Assembly: GCF_000241955.1 (NCBI RefSeq)
Contig: NC_016818.1
Coordinates: 806,001-870,000 of the forward strand
Direction of reading: 5' to 3'
Origin: Rahnella aquatilis CIP 78.65 = ATCC 33071
Lineage (GTDB): Bacteria > Pseudomonadota > Gammaproteobacteria > Enterobacterales > Enterobacteriaceae
DNA: 64,000 nucleotides
Shown here: one piece after another, positions 54,892 to 63,995 of the stretch
How positions within the stretch are numbered: the first letter of the stretch is position 1
Layout of the letters: every line of letters begins with the position of its first letter
Translations under genes and position numbers: made by a program
Notes under the pieces: model-generated
What the model saw: the letters and a program-made list of their open reading frames with translations, nothing else
Told to the model about the DNA's origin: nothing
The model's database searches: none

Positions 54892-56625
54892 GTGACCTTG
54901 CAGACTCAACTTCGCCGCCGTGAGGCGGCGACTGGCGTGGATCTTCCCGCCGAACTCTCCCCGCTGTTACGCCGCCTGTATCTCGCCCGCGGTGTGACAC
55001 AAAGCCAGGAGCTGGAACGCGGCGTTCGCGGCATGCTGCCTTATCAGCAGCTTGATGGCATTGATACCGCCGTTGCCTTGCTGCAAAAAGCGCTGGCTGA
55101 GCGTCTGCGTATAATTATCGTCGGTGATTTTGATGCCGATGGCGCAACCAGTACCGCGCTGACGCTGCTGTCGTTACGCAGCATGGGCTGCGGGAATCTG
55201 GATTATCTGGTACCTAACCGTTTTGAAGACGGCTATGGCCTCAGCCCGGAAGTGGTTGAACAGGCGGCGTCGCGCGGTGCGGAGCTGATCCTCACCGTTG
55301 ATAACGGCATTTCTTCCCACGCGGGCGTGACGCTTGCCCACGAAAAAGGCATTCAGGTGCTGGTCACCGATCACCACTTACCGGGCGAAACATTGCCGGA
55401 TGCCGAAGCGATCATTAACCCGAATCTGGTCGGCTGCGAGTTTCCCTCCAAATCGCTGGCGGGTGTTGGCGTGGCGTTCTACCTGATGCTGGCGCTGCGT
55501 AGTGCTTTGCGTGAAAGCGGCTGGTTTGAACAAAACGGTCTGACGATCCCGAATCTGGCGGAACATCTGGATCTGGTGGCGCTCGGCACGGTGGCGGACG
55601 TCGTGCCGCTCGATGCCAACAACCGCATCATGGTGTATCAGGGGCTGAACCGTATCCGTGCCGGAAAATGCCGTGCGGGGATCCGGGCGCTGCTGGAAGT
55701 GGCCGGGCGCGAAGCCCGTACGCTGTGCGCCAGTGATTTAGGTTTTGCGATCGGGCCACGGCTGAATGCTGCCGGACGTCTCGATGATATGTCGGTGGGT
55801 GTGGCGCTGTTACTCAGCGAAGACATCGGGCAGGCGCGTGCGCTGGCCAGCGATTTAGATGCGCTGAACCAGACCCGCCGTGAGATAGAGCAGGGCATGC
55901 AGGTCGAAGCACTGGCGCTGTGTGACAAGCTGGAACGCAGTACCGACGCGCTGCCGTTCGGGCTGGCGATGTACCATCCGGAATGGCATCAGGGCGTGGT
56001 CGGCATTCTGGCATCTCGCCTGAAAGAGCGCTTTAACCGGCCGGTGATTGCGTTCGCACCGGCGGGTGAAGGCATTCTGAAAGGGTCCGGTCGCTCGATT
56101 GCCGGATTGCATATGCGCGATGCGCTGGAGCGCCTCGATACGCTTAATCCCGGTCTGATGATGAAATTCGGCGGACACGCGATGGCCGCCGGTTTGTCGC
56201 TGGAAGCCCATAAGTTCGACGAATTTAGAGACAAATTCGCCGGACTGGTCGGGGAATGGCTGGATCCTTCACATCTGGAAGGGGTGGTCTGGTCGGATGG
56301 CGAGCTGTCGGCGCGTGAACTGACGATTGATACGGCTGAAATGCTGCGCGACGGCGGCCCGTGGGGGCAGGCGTTCCCGGAACCGACCTTTGACGGCAGG
56401 TTCCGTATCCTGCAACAGAAACTGCTGAAAGAGCGTCATCTCAAGCTGATGATTGAACCTGTCGGCGGCGGCCCGTTGCTCGACGGTATTGCTTTTAATA
56501 TCGATCCGACTTTCTGGCCGGACAGCAGCATCCGCGAAGTGCAACTGGCCTACCGGCTGGATATCAATGAATTTCGGGGAAATCGCAGCGTTCAGTTGAT
56601 TATCGAACATTTATGGCCGAAATAA
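54892..56625 (+). CDS. recJ: Single-strand DNA exonuclease RecJ
   Basis: 5'-3' single-strand exonuclease for recombination and mismatch repair. 577 residues, as in E. coli. DHH-phosphoesterase motifs are visible: VGDFDADGATST (about 78), DNGIS, TDHHLPGE (about 159), and LDLVALGTVADVVPL; the DHHA1 part carries KFGGHAMAAG. The start is GTG, as in E. coli recJ, with GGTGG upstream. Spacing implies transcription with dsbC. Confidence 0.95.
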   Translation: MTLQTQLRRREAATGVDLPAELSPLLRRLYLARGVTQSQELERGVRGMLPYQQLDGIDTAVALLQKALAERLRIIIVGDFDADGATSTALTLLSLRSMGCGNLDYLVPNRFEDGYGLSPEVVEQAASRGAELILTVDNGISSHAGVTLAHEKGIQVLVTDHHLPGETLPDAEAIINPNLVGCEFPSKSLAGVGVAFYLMLALRSALRESGWFEQNGLTIPNLAEHLDLVALGTVADVVPLDANNRIMVYQGLNRIRAGKCRAGIRALLEVAGREARTLCASDLGFAIGPRLNAAGRLDDMSVGVALLLSEDIGQARALASDLDALNQTRREIEQGMQVEALALCDKLERSTDALPFGLAMYHPEWHQGVVGILASRLKERFNRPVIAFAPAGEGILKGSGRSIAGLHMRDALERLDTLNPGLMMKFGGHAMAAGLSLEAHKFDEFRDKFAGLVGEWLDPSHLEGVVWSDGELSARELTIDTAEMLRDGGPWGQAFPEPTFDGRFRILQQKLLKERHLKLMIEPVGGGPLLDGIAFNIDPTFWPDSSIREVQLAYRLDINEFRGNRSVQLIIEHLWPK

Positions 56626-56755
56626 GCGATTTTTGCCCGCAATAAACCCTGCAAAAAAACGGCTCCTTGCTATAAAAAGACCGCTAATTCCGTTAGAATC
56701 GGCGGTTCGAATGGCATTGGGCCAACTCCGAATCTAACGTAAGACGCGAAAAATC

Positions 56756-57854
56756 ATGTTTGAAATTAATCCGGTTAAAAACCGCATTCAGGACCTGTCC
56801 GAGCGGACAGTCGTTCTTCGGGGGTATCTTTGACTATGATGCCAAGAAAGAACGCCTCGAAGAAGTAAACGCCGAGCTGGAACAGCCGGACGTCTGGAAC
56901 GAGCCAGAACGCGCACAGGCGCTGGGCAAAGAACGTTCCTCACTGGAAGCTATCGTTGAAACTATCGATGAGTTGTTGCAGGGCGCGGAAGATGTGACCG
57001 GCCTGCTGGAACTGGCTGTTGAAGCCGATGATGAAGACACCTTCAACGAAACGGTTGCCGAACTCGATGTACTGACCGCCAAACTGGAACAGCTGGAATT
57101 CCGCCGCATGTTTTCCGGCGAATACGACAGTGCGAGCTGCTATCTCGATATCCAGGCCGGTTCCGGTGGTACGGAAGCACAGGACTGGGCGAGCATGTTG
57201 CTGCGCATGTATTTGCGCTGGGCAGAAGCCAAAGGTTTCAAAACTGAAGTGATCGAAGAGTCCGACGGCGAAGTTGCCGGGCTTAAATCTGCCACCATCA
57301 AGATCATCGGCGATTATGCCTTCGGCTGGCTGCGTACGGAAACCGGCGTTCACCGCCTGGTGCGTAAAAGCCCGTTCGATTCCGGCGGCCGTCGCCATAC
57401 GTCTTTCAGTTCCGCGTTTGTGTATCCGGAAGTGGATGACGATATCGAAATCGAAATTAACCCTGCCGACCTGCGTATCGACGTATACCGCGCGTCAGGT
57501 GCGGGTGGTCAGCACGTCAACAAAACGGAATCTGCGGTACGTATTACCCACCTTCCGACCAACATTGTGACCCAGTGTCAGAACGACCGCTCCCAGCATA
57601 AAAACAAAGATCAGGCCATGAAGCAGATGCGTGCGAAGCTTTATGAGTATGAAATGCAAAAGAAAAATGCGGACAAACAGCAGCTGGAAGACAACAAGTC
57701 TGACATCGGCTGGGGCAGCCAGATTCGTTCTTACGTGCTGGACGATTCGCGTATTAAAGATTTACGCACGGGTGTTGAAACGCGAAATACGCAGGCCGTA
57801 CTGGATGGCGACCTGGATAAATTCATTGAGGCAAGTTTGAAAGCCGGGTTATGA
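56756..57854 (+). CDS. prfB: Peptide chain release factor 2, with programmed +1 frameshift
   Basis: RF2 recognises UAA and UGA stops. The frame starts at ATG 56756 and meets TGA at 56831-56833 after 25 codons; reading then shifts +1 at CTT-T and continues from 56832 to the stop at 57854, giving 365 residues as in E. coli. The shift site GGGGGTATCTTTGAC includes the internal Shine-Dalgarno-like G run. Later motifs are the tripeptide stop-codon reader region KSPFDSGG and the catalytic GGQ in [10 protein letters not shown]. lysS follows 10 bases later. Confidence 0.96.
56819..56834 (+). promoter_or_regulatory. RF2 autoregulatory frameshift signal
   Basis: CGGGGGTATCTTTGAC: a G-rich Shine-Dalgarno-like element, the slippery CTT codon and the in-frame TGA followed by C, a weak stop context. 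Low RF2 leads to slippage and more RF2. E. coli has AGGGGG where this has CGGGGG. Confidence 0.93.
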
Positions 57855-57863
57855 GGAACCAAA

Positions 57864-59393
57864 ATGTCTGAGCAACAACCAGCAGCGCAAAGCGCAGAAA
57901 ACGTACCAGATCTTAACAACGAGCTGAAATCTCGTCGTGAGAAGCTGGCTTTACTGCGCGAATCCGGTATCGCTTTCCCTAACGATTTCCGTCGTGACAG
58001 CATCTCTGATGAATTGCATGCGAAATATGGCGAAAAGACCAACGAAGAACTGGAAGCATTAAACATCGAAGTCACTGTCGGTGGCCGTATGATGACCCGC
58101 CGTATCATGGGCAAGGCGTCTTTCGTGACCCTGCAGGATGTCGGCGGCCGTATCCAGCTTTACGTTGCGCGTGATGACCTTGCAGAAGGCATCTACAACG
58201 AGCAATTCAAGAAATGGGATCTGGGCGATATCCTGGGGGCGACCGGTAAACTGTTCAAAACCAAGACCGGCGAACTGTCGATCCATTGTTCTGAACTGCG
58301 TCTGCTGACTAAAGCGTTGCGTCCGTTGCCGGACAAATTCCACGGCTTGCAGGATCAGGAAGCGCGTTACCGTCAGCGTTATCTCGACCTGATCGCTAAC
58401 GAAGATTCCCGTAAAACTTTCAAGATCCGTTCTCAGATCATGTCGGGCATCCGCAGCTTCATGGTGGAAAACGGCTTCATGGAAGTCGAAACCCCGATGA
58501 TGCAGGTGATCCCTGGCGGCGCGGCGGCGCGTCCGTTCATTACTCACCACAATGCGCTTGATATCGATATGTACCTGCGTATCGCGCCGGAACTGTATCT
58601 GAAACGTCTGGTTGTCGGTGGCTTCGATCGTGTATTCGAAATCAACCGTAACTTCCGTAACGAGGGCGTTTCTCCGCGTCACAACCCAGAGTTCACCATG
58701 ATGGAACTCTACATGGCGTACGCGGATTACAAAGACCTGATCGTTCTGACCGAATCCCTGTTCCGCACCCTGACTGAGTCCGTTCTGGGCAGCAGTGTGG
58801 TGCAGTACGGCGATCAGACGTTTGATTTCGGTAAGCCGTTCGCCAAACTCACCATGCGTGAAGCGATCTGCAAATACCGTCCGGAAACTAACGTTGCTGA
58901 TCTCGACGATCTGGCTAAAGCGACCGCTATCGCAGAATCACTCGGCATCAACATCGAGAAGAGCTGGGGTCTGGGCCGTATCGTGACCGAGATCTTCGAA
59001 GAAACCGCCGAAGCACAGCTGATCCAGCCAACCTTCATTACCGAGTATCCGGCAGAAGTTTCTCCGCTGGCGCGCCGTAATGACGTGAACCCTGAAATCA
59101 CGGACCGTTTCGAGTTCTTCATCGGTGGCCGTGAAATCGGTAACGGGTTCTCTGAGCTTAACGATGCCGAAGATCAGGCACAGCGCTTTGCTGATCAGGT
59201 TTCTGCGAAAGATGCCGGCGACGACGAAGCGATGTTCTACGACGAAGACTACGTAACAGCGCTGGAACACGGCCTGCCACCGACCGCCGGTCTGGGCATT
59301 GGTATCGACCGTATGGTGATGCTGTTCACCAACAGCCACACCATCCGCGACGTCATCCTGTTCCCGGCAATGCGTCCGCAGACTCAGAAATAA
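57864..59393 (+). CDS. lysS: Lysyl-tRNA synthetase, class II
   Basis: Charges tRNA-Lys. 509 residues. An N-terminal OB-fold anticodon-binding domain (about 60-150) is followed by the class II catalytic core: motif 1 around [11 protein letters not shown], motif 2 [20 protein letters not shown] and motif 3 [13 protein letters not shown]. It is directly downstream of prfB, the conserved enterobacterial pair. Confidence 0.97.
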   Translation: MSEQQPAAQSAENVPDLNNELKSRREKLALLRESGIAFPNDFRRDSISDELHAKYGEKTNEELEALNIEVTVGGRMMTRRIMGKASFVTLQDVGGRIQLYVARDDLAEGIYNEQFKKWDLGDILGATGKLFKTKTGELSIHCSELRLLTKALRPLPDKFHGLQDQEARYRQRYLDLIANEDSRKTFKIRSQIMSGIRSFMVENGFMEVETPMMQVIPGGAAARPFITHHNALDIDMYLRIAPELYLKRLVVGGFDRVFEINRNFRNEGVSPRHNPEFTMMELYMAYADYKDLIVLTESLFRTLTESVLGSSVVQYGDQTFDFGKPFAKLTMREAICKYRPETNVADLDDLAKATAIAESLGINIEKSWGLGRIVTEIFEETAEAQLIQPTFITEYPAEVSPLARRNDVNPEITDRFEFFIGGREIGNGFSELNDAEDQAQRFADQVSAKDAGDDEAMFYDEDYVTALEHGLPPTAGLGIGIDRMVMLFTNSHTIRDVILFPAMRPQTQK

Positions 59394-59412
59394 GTTTTCC
59401 TCAGAAACAACA

Positions 59413-59435
59413 AAGGGCGCTCCGGCGCCCTTTTT
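59413..59435 (+). terminator. Intrinsic terminator of prfB-lysS
   Basis: AAGGGCGC-TCCG-GCGCCCTTTTT: a perfect GC-rich stem with UUCG-class loop and T run, 20 bases after lysS. Confidence 0.92.
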
Positions 59436-59498
59436 CATGCTGCAGATCACGCCACATGCTAACTGCTTAAAACTCCAGCGCTTATCCGCAATCACGTC

Positions 59499-59526
59499 TT
59501 GCTCCGCCGTCGTAACCGGTTATAAT
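59499..59526 (+). promoter_or_regulatory. Promoter of tRNA-Gly
   Basis: TTGCTC (59499-59504) and TATAAT (59521-59526) at 16 bases spacing, 17 bases before the mature tRNA. Confidence 0.6.
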
Positions 59527-59543
59527 GCCAGTCGCACACCGAT

Positions 59544-59617
59544 GCGGGTGTAGTTCAATGGTAGAACGAGAGCTTCCCAAGCTCTATACGAGGGTTCGAT
59601 TCCCTTCACCCGCTCCA
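59544..59617 (+). tRNA. glyU: tRNA-Gly (CCC)
   Basis: 74 bases with encoded CCA; anticodon CCC at 59576-59578 in the loop TTCCCAA. Acceptor GCGGGTG pairs with CACCCGC. E. coli glyU differs only by a compensated pair. tRNA glyU is a known island insertion site in enterobacteria, and here conserved gene content ends at its 3' end. Confidence 0.97.
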
Positions 59618-60040
59618 GAAGCTTCTGACTTATTAAGAATAACTAAATCAGCAAGTTATCAGGCGTTTGAATCCTCGAATACTCCTTAAAGTATCACCGT
59701 GACTTATCCCAGAACTGTCGTGTTTTGGTGTGTGGTTCTGGGAGCATATCAAACCGCTGGCGGTCGTTCCACGTCTTACCGCGATAGCACAACAAGAACT
59801 CTATGCCGTTCTAAAGGCTCTAAACTCTCCCAAAGCTCATAGCAGGGCGCATTCAAGCCCGATGTTATTAAACAGGTCTATGGTGGTAACGTACCTGCAA
59901 ACGTATGCAGGCTCTGCCAGCGGTTCAGCCACGCTTCCTCACGGATACACGGTTATCCTGATAAGACTCTGCTATAGGTTACATTAATGAAGTCGCTCCG
60001 CTCCGCATGGTGTATTACCACCAACGGGGCTTTATGGTTT
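59618..60040. other. Island border region without recognisable gene
   Basis: 423 bases after the tRNA. It holds an inverted repeat TCCCAGAAC/GTTCTGGGA (59707-59715 and 59735-59743) and a plus-strand 85-codon frame at 59730-59987 with no ribosome-binding site and no family resemblance that I can see. It reads like decayed or border sequence. I found no integrase motif. Confidence 0.5.
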
Positions 60041-61066
60041 CTATTGGTCCAACTCTTGCGATGGCTCATTTTTAATCGTTCTAAGTTTGAGCATTTCGCT
60101 TTTTCCGGAGTCTGTCAGAATCCAAAATAAAGCCATACTCCCGGCTGTAGTCTTGAGGGATTTTATAGAAATTAATCCATAAGCTTGGAGTTGAATGCCA
60201 ATAGTTTTCAAGTCTTGTGAGATAACAGATGGAGTAGTGCCTCCTTTCCCTAATTTTCTTTGTGCAGCTTCAACTATTATATTAGATACTTTACTTTCTG
60301 CTGTGTATTCAGATAAGTAAGGTGAAATAGTATAAAATATATCTCGCCAGGACATTTCTACATTCCACTCCCTTGCCCCTGCTCTGCCAATCTGTTGAGC
60401 TGTATAATATGATTTACAAGTAAATTTAAATACACTTTCAATACCCACTAAATTTAGTGACTCAAATTTAATATTATTATTTTTAATGTCAATCAATTCA
60501 TTTTTCAAAATCTCATAATCTTTCTGAAGTTTTATCATTTCCCGTAAATCAGATTCATTACCTATGCTATTGGCACGTACCCAGCCAACCGCAGGATAAG
60601 TCTTTATAGTTTTAGTCATACTTAAGGCCACTAAGCCGGGAAGATCTTTCGCTGTTGACCATGTCTTTCGAAGTCTACCTTTGGAAGCCTTTTCAATAAA
60701 TAATTCCAATTTATTAACTAGCTCTTCATTTATTTCTGACTTGGAAACTGGTAATTCAGAACGATTCTCATGTGTCAGTACAATAATTTTAATGCCCTTG
60801 GAAACAGCATAGTCGAATTCTTTTTCCGTATAACTAAGGCCATCTTCGGCTACGGAACCGTAACGGCCGCCGATGATTAGAAGGTAGTAATCACAATCAT
60901 CGATTATTTTTTTTATAAACTCCCACTGTTCCTCATCAATAGCCGGAAATAATTCCATCCCAGCGGGAATACAGTCCATTTCCATTAACGTTTGGATAAC
61001 GTTACTGCGTTCATCCTTTAAATCGGTAAAAGTAGAGCTAACAAATACCTGATATCTTTTATCCAT
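60041..61066 (-). CDS. DUF4062-domain protein with C-terminal winged-helix-like region
   Basis: 341 residues. The N-terminal ~85 residues are a DUF4062 domain: [19 protein letters not shown], then [14 protein letters not shown], then [20 protein letters not shown], a Rossmann-like fold distantly like TIR domains. A helical, partly coiled linker (about 175-205) leads to a C-terminal module (about 260-330) of [34 protein letters not shown] and [15 protein letters not shown], which looks like a winged helix. DUF4062 often sits on signalling or defence-like proteins; function here is unknown. Much more AT-rich than the core genes, pointing to transfer. Confidence 0.85.
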   Translation of the reverse strand: MDKRYQVFVSSTFTDLKDERSNVIQTLMEMDCIPAGMELFPAIDEEQWEFIKKIIDDCDYYLLIIGGRYGSVAEDGLSYTEKEFDYAVSKGIKIIVLTHENRSELPVSKSEINEELVNKLELFIEKASKGRLRKTWSTAKDLPGLVALSMTKTIKTYPAVGWVRANSIGNESDLREMIKLQKDYEILKNELIDIKNNNIKFESLNLVGIESVFKFTCKSYYTAQQIGRAGAREWNVEMSWRDIFYTISPYLSEYTAESKVSNIIVEAAQRKLGKGGTTPSVISQDLKTIGIQLQAYGLISIKSLKTTAGSMALFWILTDSGKSEMLKLRTIKNEPSQELDQ

Positions 61067-61110
61067 AATAATACTCTTGTAATTAATTATATTATGATCT
61101 ACACCAAGAG

Positions 61111-61140
61111 TCGCAGGGAGAGAATTATCTCTCCCTGCGA
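61111..61140. terminator. 13-base perfect hairpin between island genes
   Basis: TCGCAGGGAGAGA and TCTCTCCCTGCGA pair without mismatch around ATTA. It lies 5 bases past the stop of the 88-residue gene and 45 bases before the DUF4062 start, on the minus transcript. The T tail is poor, so it may attenuate rather than fully terminate. Confidence 0.7.
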
Positions 61141-61144
61141 GATA

Positions 61145-61411
61145 TTAACCTGCTTTAGAATAAGAGTCGCGAACGCCATCACTGTAACCATCAGCAAACG
61201 CAGCATGCGGACTTTTATGGCGAACAATCCCAGCTTGGCTAAATGGAAGAGTATTTAAATCTAAGGATGCACGACATGTTCGAGTTAAACCCAGTGCGTA
61301 GCCTTGATCATAAGCACAACCACTGCATTTATGACGGCCCATGCCACCCTGATCATGTGGCAATCTAGCTAGAGATTCATCGTAACGATGTTGGTGAGTA
61401 CAAATAGTCAT
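61145..61411 (-). CDS. Unknown 88-residue protein of two 38-residue repeats
   Basis: I do not recognise a family. The protein consists of two ungapped copies offset by 38 residues: LPHDQGGMGRHKCSGCAYDQ (17-36) continuing GYALG, and LPFSQAGIVRHKSPHAAFAD (55-74) continuing GYSDG. Shared positions are L-P, Q, G, RHK, A, aromatic, GY and G. The first copy carries CSGC, and Cys4 and several His lie near, so metal binding is possible. AAGG stands 9 bases before ATG. It is upstream of the DUF4062 gene on the same strand. The internal periodicity makes a chance ORF unlikely. Confidence 0.72.
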   Translation of the reverse strand: MTICTHQHRYDESLARLPHDQGGMGRHKCSGCAYDQGYALGLTRTCRASLDLNTLPFSQAGIVRHKSPHAAFADGYSDGVRDSYSKAG

Positions 61412-61593
61412 GTTGAATACCTTAATGTTTGATTTGAAATCAACTTTTAGTTGAGATCAACTTTTAGGTTGCAAGTTTATTTGCATGACTCGATTAGCAT
61501 GACTACAATCCGACTGTTGAATGTAGGAAGTAGGTGCAGCTTTATCAATTAACTAAAAATTTGGCGATTTTTAGTGATCACGCATCTTAAATA

Positions 61594-61626
61594 GGCTGAA
61601 TTCACTATTGTGGATTCGGCCTTTTT
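61594..61626 (+). terminator. Orphan intrinsic terminator
   Basis: GGCTGAATTCA pairs with TGGATTCGGCC (two T-G wobbles) over a 6-base loop and runs into TTTTT. No coding gene precedes it on this strand for more than 1.6 kb, so it may end a small RNA or an antisense transcript. Confidence 0.75.
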
Positions 61627-62281
61627 GCTTAAGAGCACAACATGTAGTGGTGCTAGCTCAAGTAATGATCAAGATAGTGACTGAATGGCCCTTTGGCAAG
61701 TGAAGATAATGACCAGATTTGTGGATAACTTGGGGAGAAATTAACGGGCCAAGGCTGCGGAGTCCGCCGTTGCTGGCGCGACAAACCTGTCAATATCTGA
61801 GATGCGATTTTCTTATATTTTTACGAAAGGTGATCGACTGCCGGTTTATTAAACATTAGAAAAAAACGCTATATTGATCTTAATTACTATTCTAAAAAAT
61901 CATATTGGCGCGGCGGTACACTCCAGAAGCCTAAAAATAGTATTTTATCTAATGCTTCCTAGTGAAGTTTTTTGAAAAAGTCCATTCAGCAAACGCTTTG
62001 CTTCCTATCTTAGTTAACCTATTAATTGTCTTTTTACACTTATGCCAAGTGCGAACTAAATTTTATTATTTCTAAATGAGTGAGTTCCTCCACTTATGCT
62101 GCCTCGCTTGCCCCCGTAGCCTTCTGCTACCTGTCTACTTTCCTCCTTTTCTGTGCAATTTTGTGGGCTTAAGTTGTTCTTTACACATCAATATAAGCTT
62201 TGCTCCTATCTCATTTGAGTACACACCATCGATAGGTAAGTACTGCATTGTATCAACTATCAAATAAGGCTTGTTGTAACT

Positions 62282-62329
62282 CTAATGATAGACTATCGTT
62301 AGGGTGACTTAATTGGTATTTAGGGTGAC
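62282..62329. repeat. Palindrome and TTAGGGTGAC repeats before recombinase
   Basis: CTAATGATAG-A-CTATCGTTAG (62282-62302, one mismatch) overlaps the first TTAGGGTGAC (62299-62308); a second copy is at 62320-62329, 21 bases on, and provides the ribosome-binding site. A third TTAGGGTG is at 62978-62985 past the gene. Candidate recombinase binding or crossover sites. Confidence 0.5.
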
Positions 62330-62332
62330 AGC

Positions 62333-62899
62333 ATGAGCAAGTTTGGTTACATACGAGTATCAACCGCAGAGCAGAACACAGCACGTCAGGAAGCAGCATT
62401 GGAGCCGCTGTGTGATGAGCTTGTAATAGATAAGGTATCAGGCAAGAGCACTGACAGACCGCAGTTACAACTCTTGTTACAGCGTGTGCGTACTGGTGAT
62501 GAAGTGATAGTGAAGAGTGTTGATCGTCTGGCACGTAACACTAAGGATCTCCTCACAATATTAGATGAGCTGCTAGCCGCTGGTGTTACGGTTCGATTCA
62601 TTGATAACGGAATGGAGTTCTCAGAAAACCCAACATCCCGATTCATGATCACTATGTTGGGTGCAGTTGGCGAGTTAGAGCGTAGCTTCATCCGTCAACG
62701 CCAGTCAGAAGGAATTGCAGTTGCTAAGACAGAGGGCAAGTTCAAAGGTCGCAGCAAGAACAGCGTGTTACGACAAGAGGTGCAGAAGCTACTCGAACGC
62801 GGCTTAAACAATGATGAGGTCGCTAAGCTGGCTGGTTGTGGCGTTGCAACCGTGTACCGTATTAAACGTGAACTCAACTCAGAACCCAGTAATACATAG
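62333..62899 (+). CDS. Serine recombinase of resolvase/invertase family
   Basis: 188 residues. The N-terminal catalytic domain has the nucleophile Ser in GYIRVSTAEQNTARQ (Ser10), active-site Arg in VDRLARNTKDL and the helix RSFIRQRQSEGI. A short C-terminal helix-turn-helix (NNDEVAKLAGCGVATVYRIK) binds DNA. It is a small Hin/Tn3-resolvase-type enzyme, not a large integrase, so it would invert or resolve between res-like sites rather than insert at a tRNA. GGGTGA is 6 bases before ATG. No transposase or invertible gene adjoins. Confidence 0.92.
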   Translation: MSKFGYIRVSTAEQNTARQEAALEPLCDELVIDKVSGKSTDRPQLQLLLQRVRTGDEVIVKSVDRLARNTKDLLTILDELLAAGVTVRFIDNGMEFSENPTSRFMITMLGAVGELERSFIRQRQSEGIAVAKTEGKFKGRSKNSVLRQEVQKLLERGLNNDEVAKLAGCGVATVYRIKRELNSEPSNT

Positions 62900-63203
62900 T
62901 ACTGTAACTGTCTGTTTTTACTGTAAAGGTACTTAGAATAGCACTCTTAGGGGAAGAGGGGGACACCGCATAGGTGTTTAGGGTGCCCACTTAAAGGGGA
63001 GATGATAAGACTGTGTTCCCACCTGAGTATAATAGAGAGAATATTCAACCTGTGATTTATGAAATCACAAGTCGGATGAGCTTTCCCCATCAGCCATTCT
63101 GAGCAAGCCGAATAAACCCAAATGTAGAATCGCCAAGGTACATCACACTTAAGTGGTGCGCGTAGTTGCGTCTGGATATCGTGGGGTTTCGGTGGAGGAA
63201 AGC
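62900..63203. other. Intergenic region after recombinase
   Basis: 304 bases with no gene. It contains a third TTAGGGTG copy (62978-62985) and several purine-rich runs. A minus-strand frame at 62947-63234 shows no family resemblance. Confidence 0.5.
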
Positions 63204-63995
63204 ATGTTTCAACTAGATGAATATGAATTACCAAAGCAGTTTAGTACCGATACCACACCGCCAGATCTTACAAAGATGGACGTACACTTTTGGGGCATGT
63301 TTCAACGTGGCTGGATTCCCTCAGCCAATGACTTACAAGCCCATTCACTAAAAGCACTGCACGGACGCTATAAGGATCTACACGGGCGAGATGATATGAA
63401 GACAGCGATAGCGGACAAGCTACGTGCTGAGAGCGCTATCAGACGTATTGCAATGCAGAATCCTAACCGAATTAGCCTGAACCAATCACAGGTTACGCTC
63501 GCGGTAAAAACCTCGCTTGATGTTTACCACACAGGCGAGACTCAACCTAGCATCAATATTGTACGTGACCTTTTACCCGGAAAGGAAGTTAAGCCCGTGA
63601 TGAGTCGCCCACAACAGCGTAAACGTATGAAGAAAGCCCTCAAAGCAAATGCCAGCCACCCCGCAGTAATAACAGCAGTTGCACAGGGAAATCCTATCCG
63701 CATGGATGCAGACACCCTGAGTTCCGGCCTAATGAGCCTCCAGAATGCTGCTATGGTTGTGCGCAAGCTGAATGACCATGAACAACGTCTTGCTGATATG
63801 GAAGCCCGCATGAAAGAGCTGGAAGCGTTTAAAGCCAGCACTGAGAAGCGTCACGCAATCGAGGATGCAGGACAAACGCCAGAGCAACGCGTCATCGAGT
63901 TACGCAAGCAGGGCCTAGGTTATAAAGCGATTCATTCAGCCACGGGGGTTCCTGCCAGTACCGTGCGCGATATGTGCAAGCGCAATTCGATTTAA
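63204..63995 (+). CDS. Unknown protein with coiled coil and C-terminal helix-turn-helix
   Basis: 263 residues; family not recognised. The N-terminal half has the segment DVHFWGMFQRGWIPSANDLQ and a basic stretch SRPQQRKRMKKALKA. Residues ~175-220 form a coiled coil (DHEQRLADMEARMKELEAFK). The last ~35 residues, EQRVIELRKQGLGYKAIHS followed by TGVPASTVRDMCKRN, form a Hin- or transposase-like helix-turn-helix. ATG 63204 has GGAGG 5 bases upstream; a longer frame from 63153 is less likely. It ends 5 bases before the window edge. Likely a DNA-binding protein of the mobile element. Confidence 0.75.
   Translation: MFQLDEYELPKQFSTDTTPPDLTKMDVHFWGMFQRGWIPSANDLQAHSLKALHGRYKDLHGRDDMKTAIADKLRAESAIRRIAMQNPNRISLNQSQVTLAVKTSLDVYHTGETQPSINIVRDLLPGKEVKPVMSRPQQRKRMKKALKANASHPAVITAVAQGNPIRMDADTLSSGLMSLQNAAMVVRKLNDHEQRLADMEARMKELEAFKASTEKRHAIEDAGQTPEQRVIELRKQGLGYKAIHSATGVPASTVRDMCKRNSI

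Larger units (their letters stand above)
61412..62332. other. Long non-coding stretch in island
   Basis: 921 bases without a gene I can support. It holds short direct repeats ATCAACTTTTAG (about 61439 and 61456), a perfect inverted repeat ACTAAAAAT/ATTTTTAGT (61552-61575), a strong plus-strand terminator (61594-61626), and near the right end a 21-base palindrome and two TTAGGGTGAC repeats before the recombinase gene. A 63-codon frame at 62076-62267 has no ribosome-binding site and biased composition; I do not call it. Confidence 0.6.

Noticed and set aside
62076..62267. 63-codon frame before the recombinase
   Set aside because: No ribosome-binding site, hydrophobic and cysteine-rich low-quality composition, no homology seen by eye.
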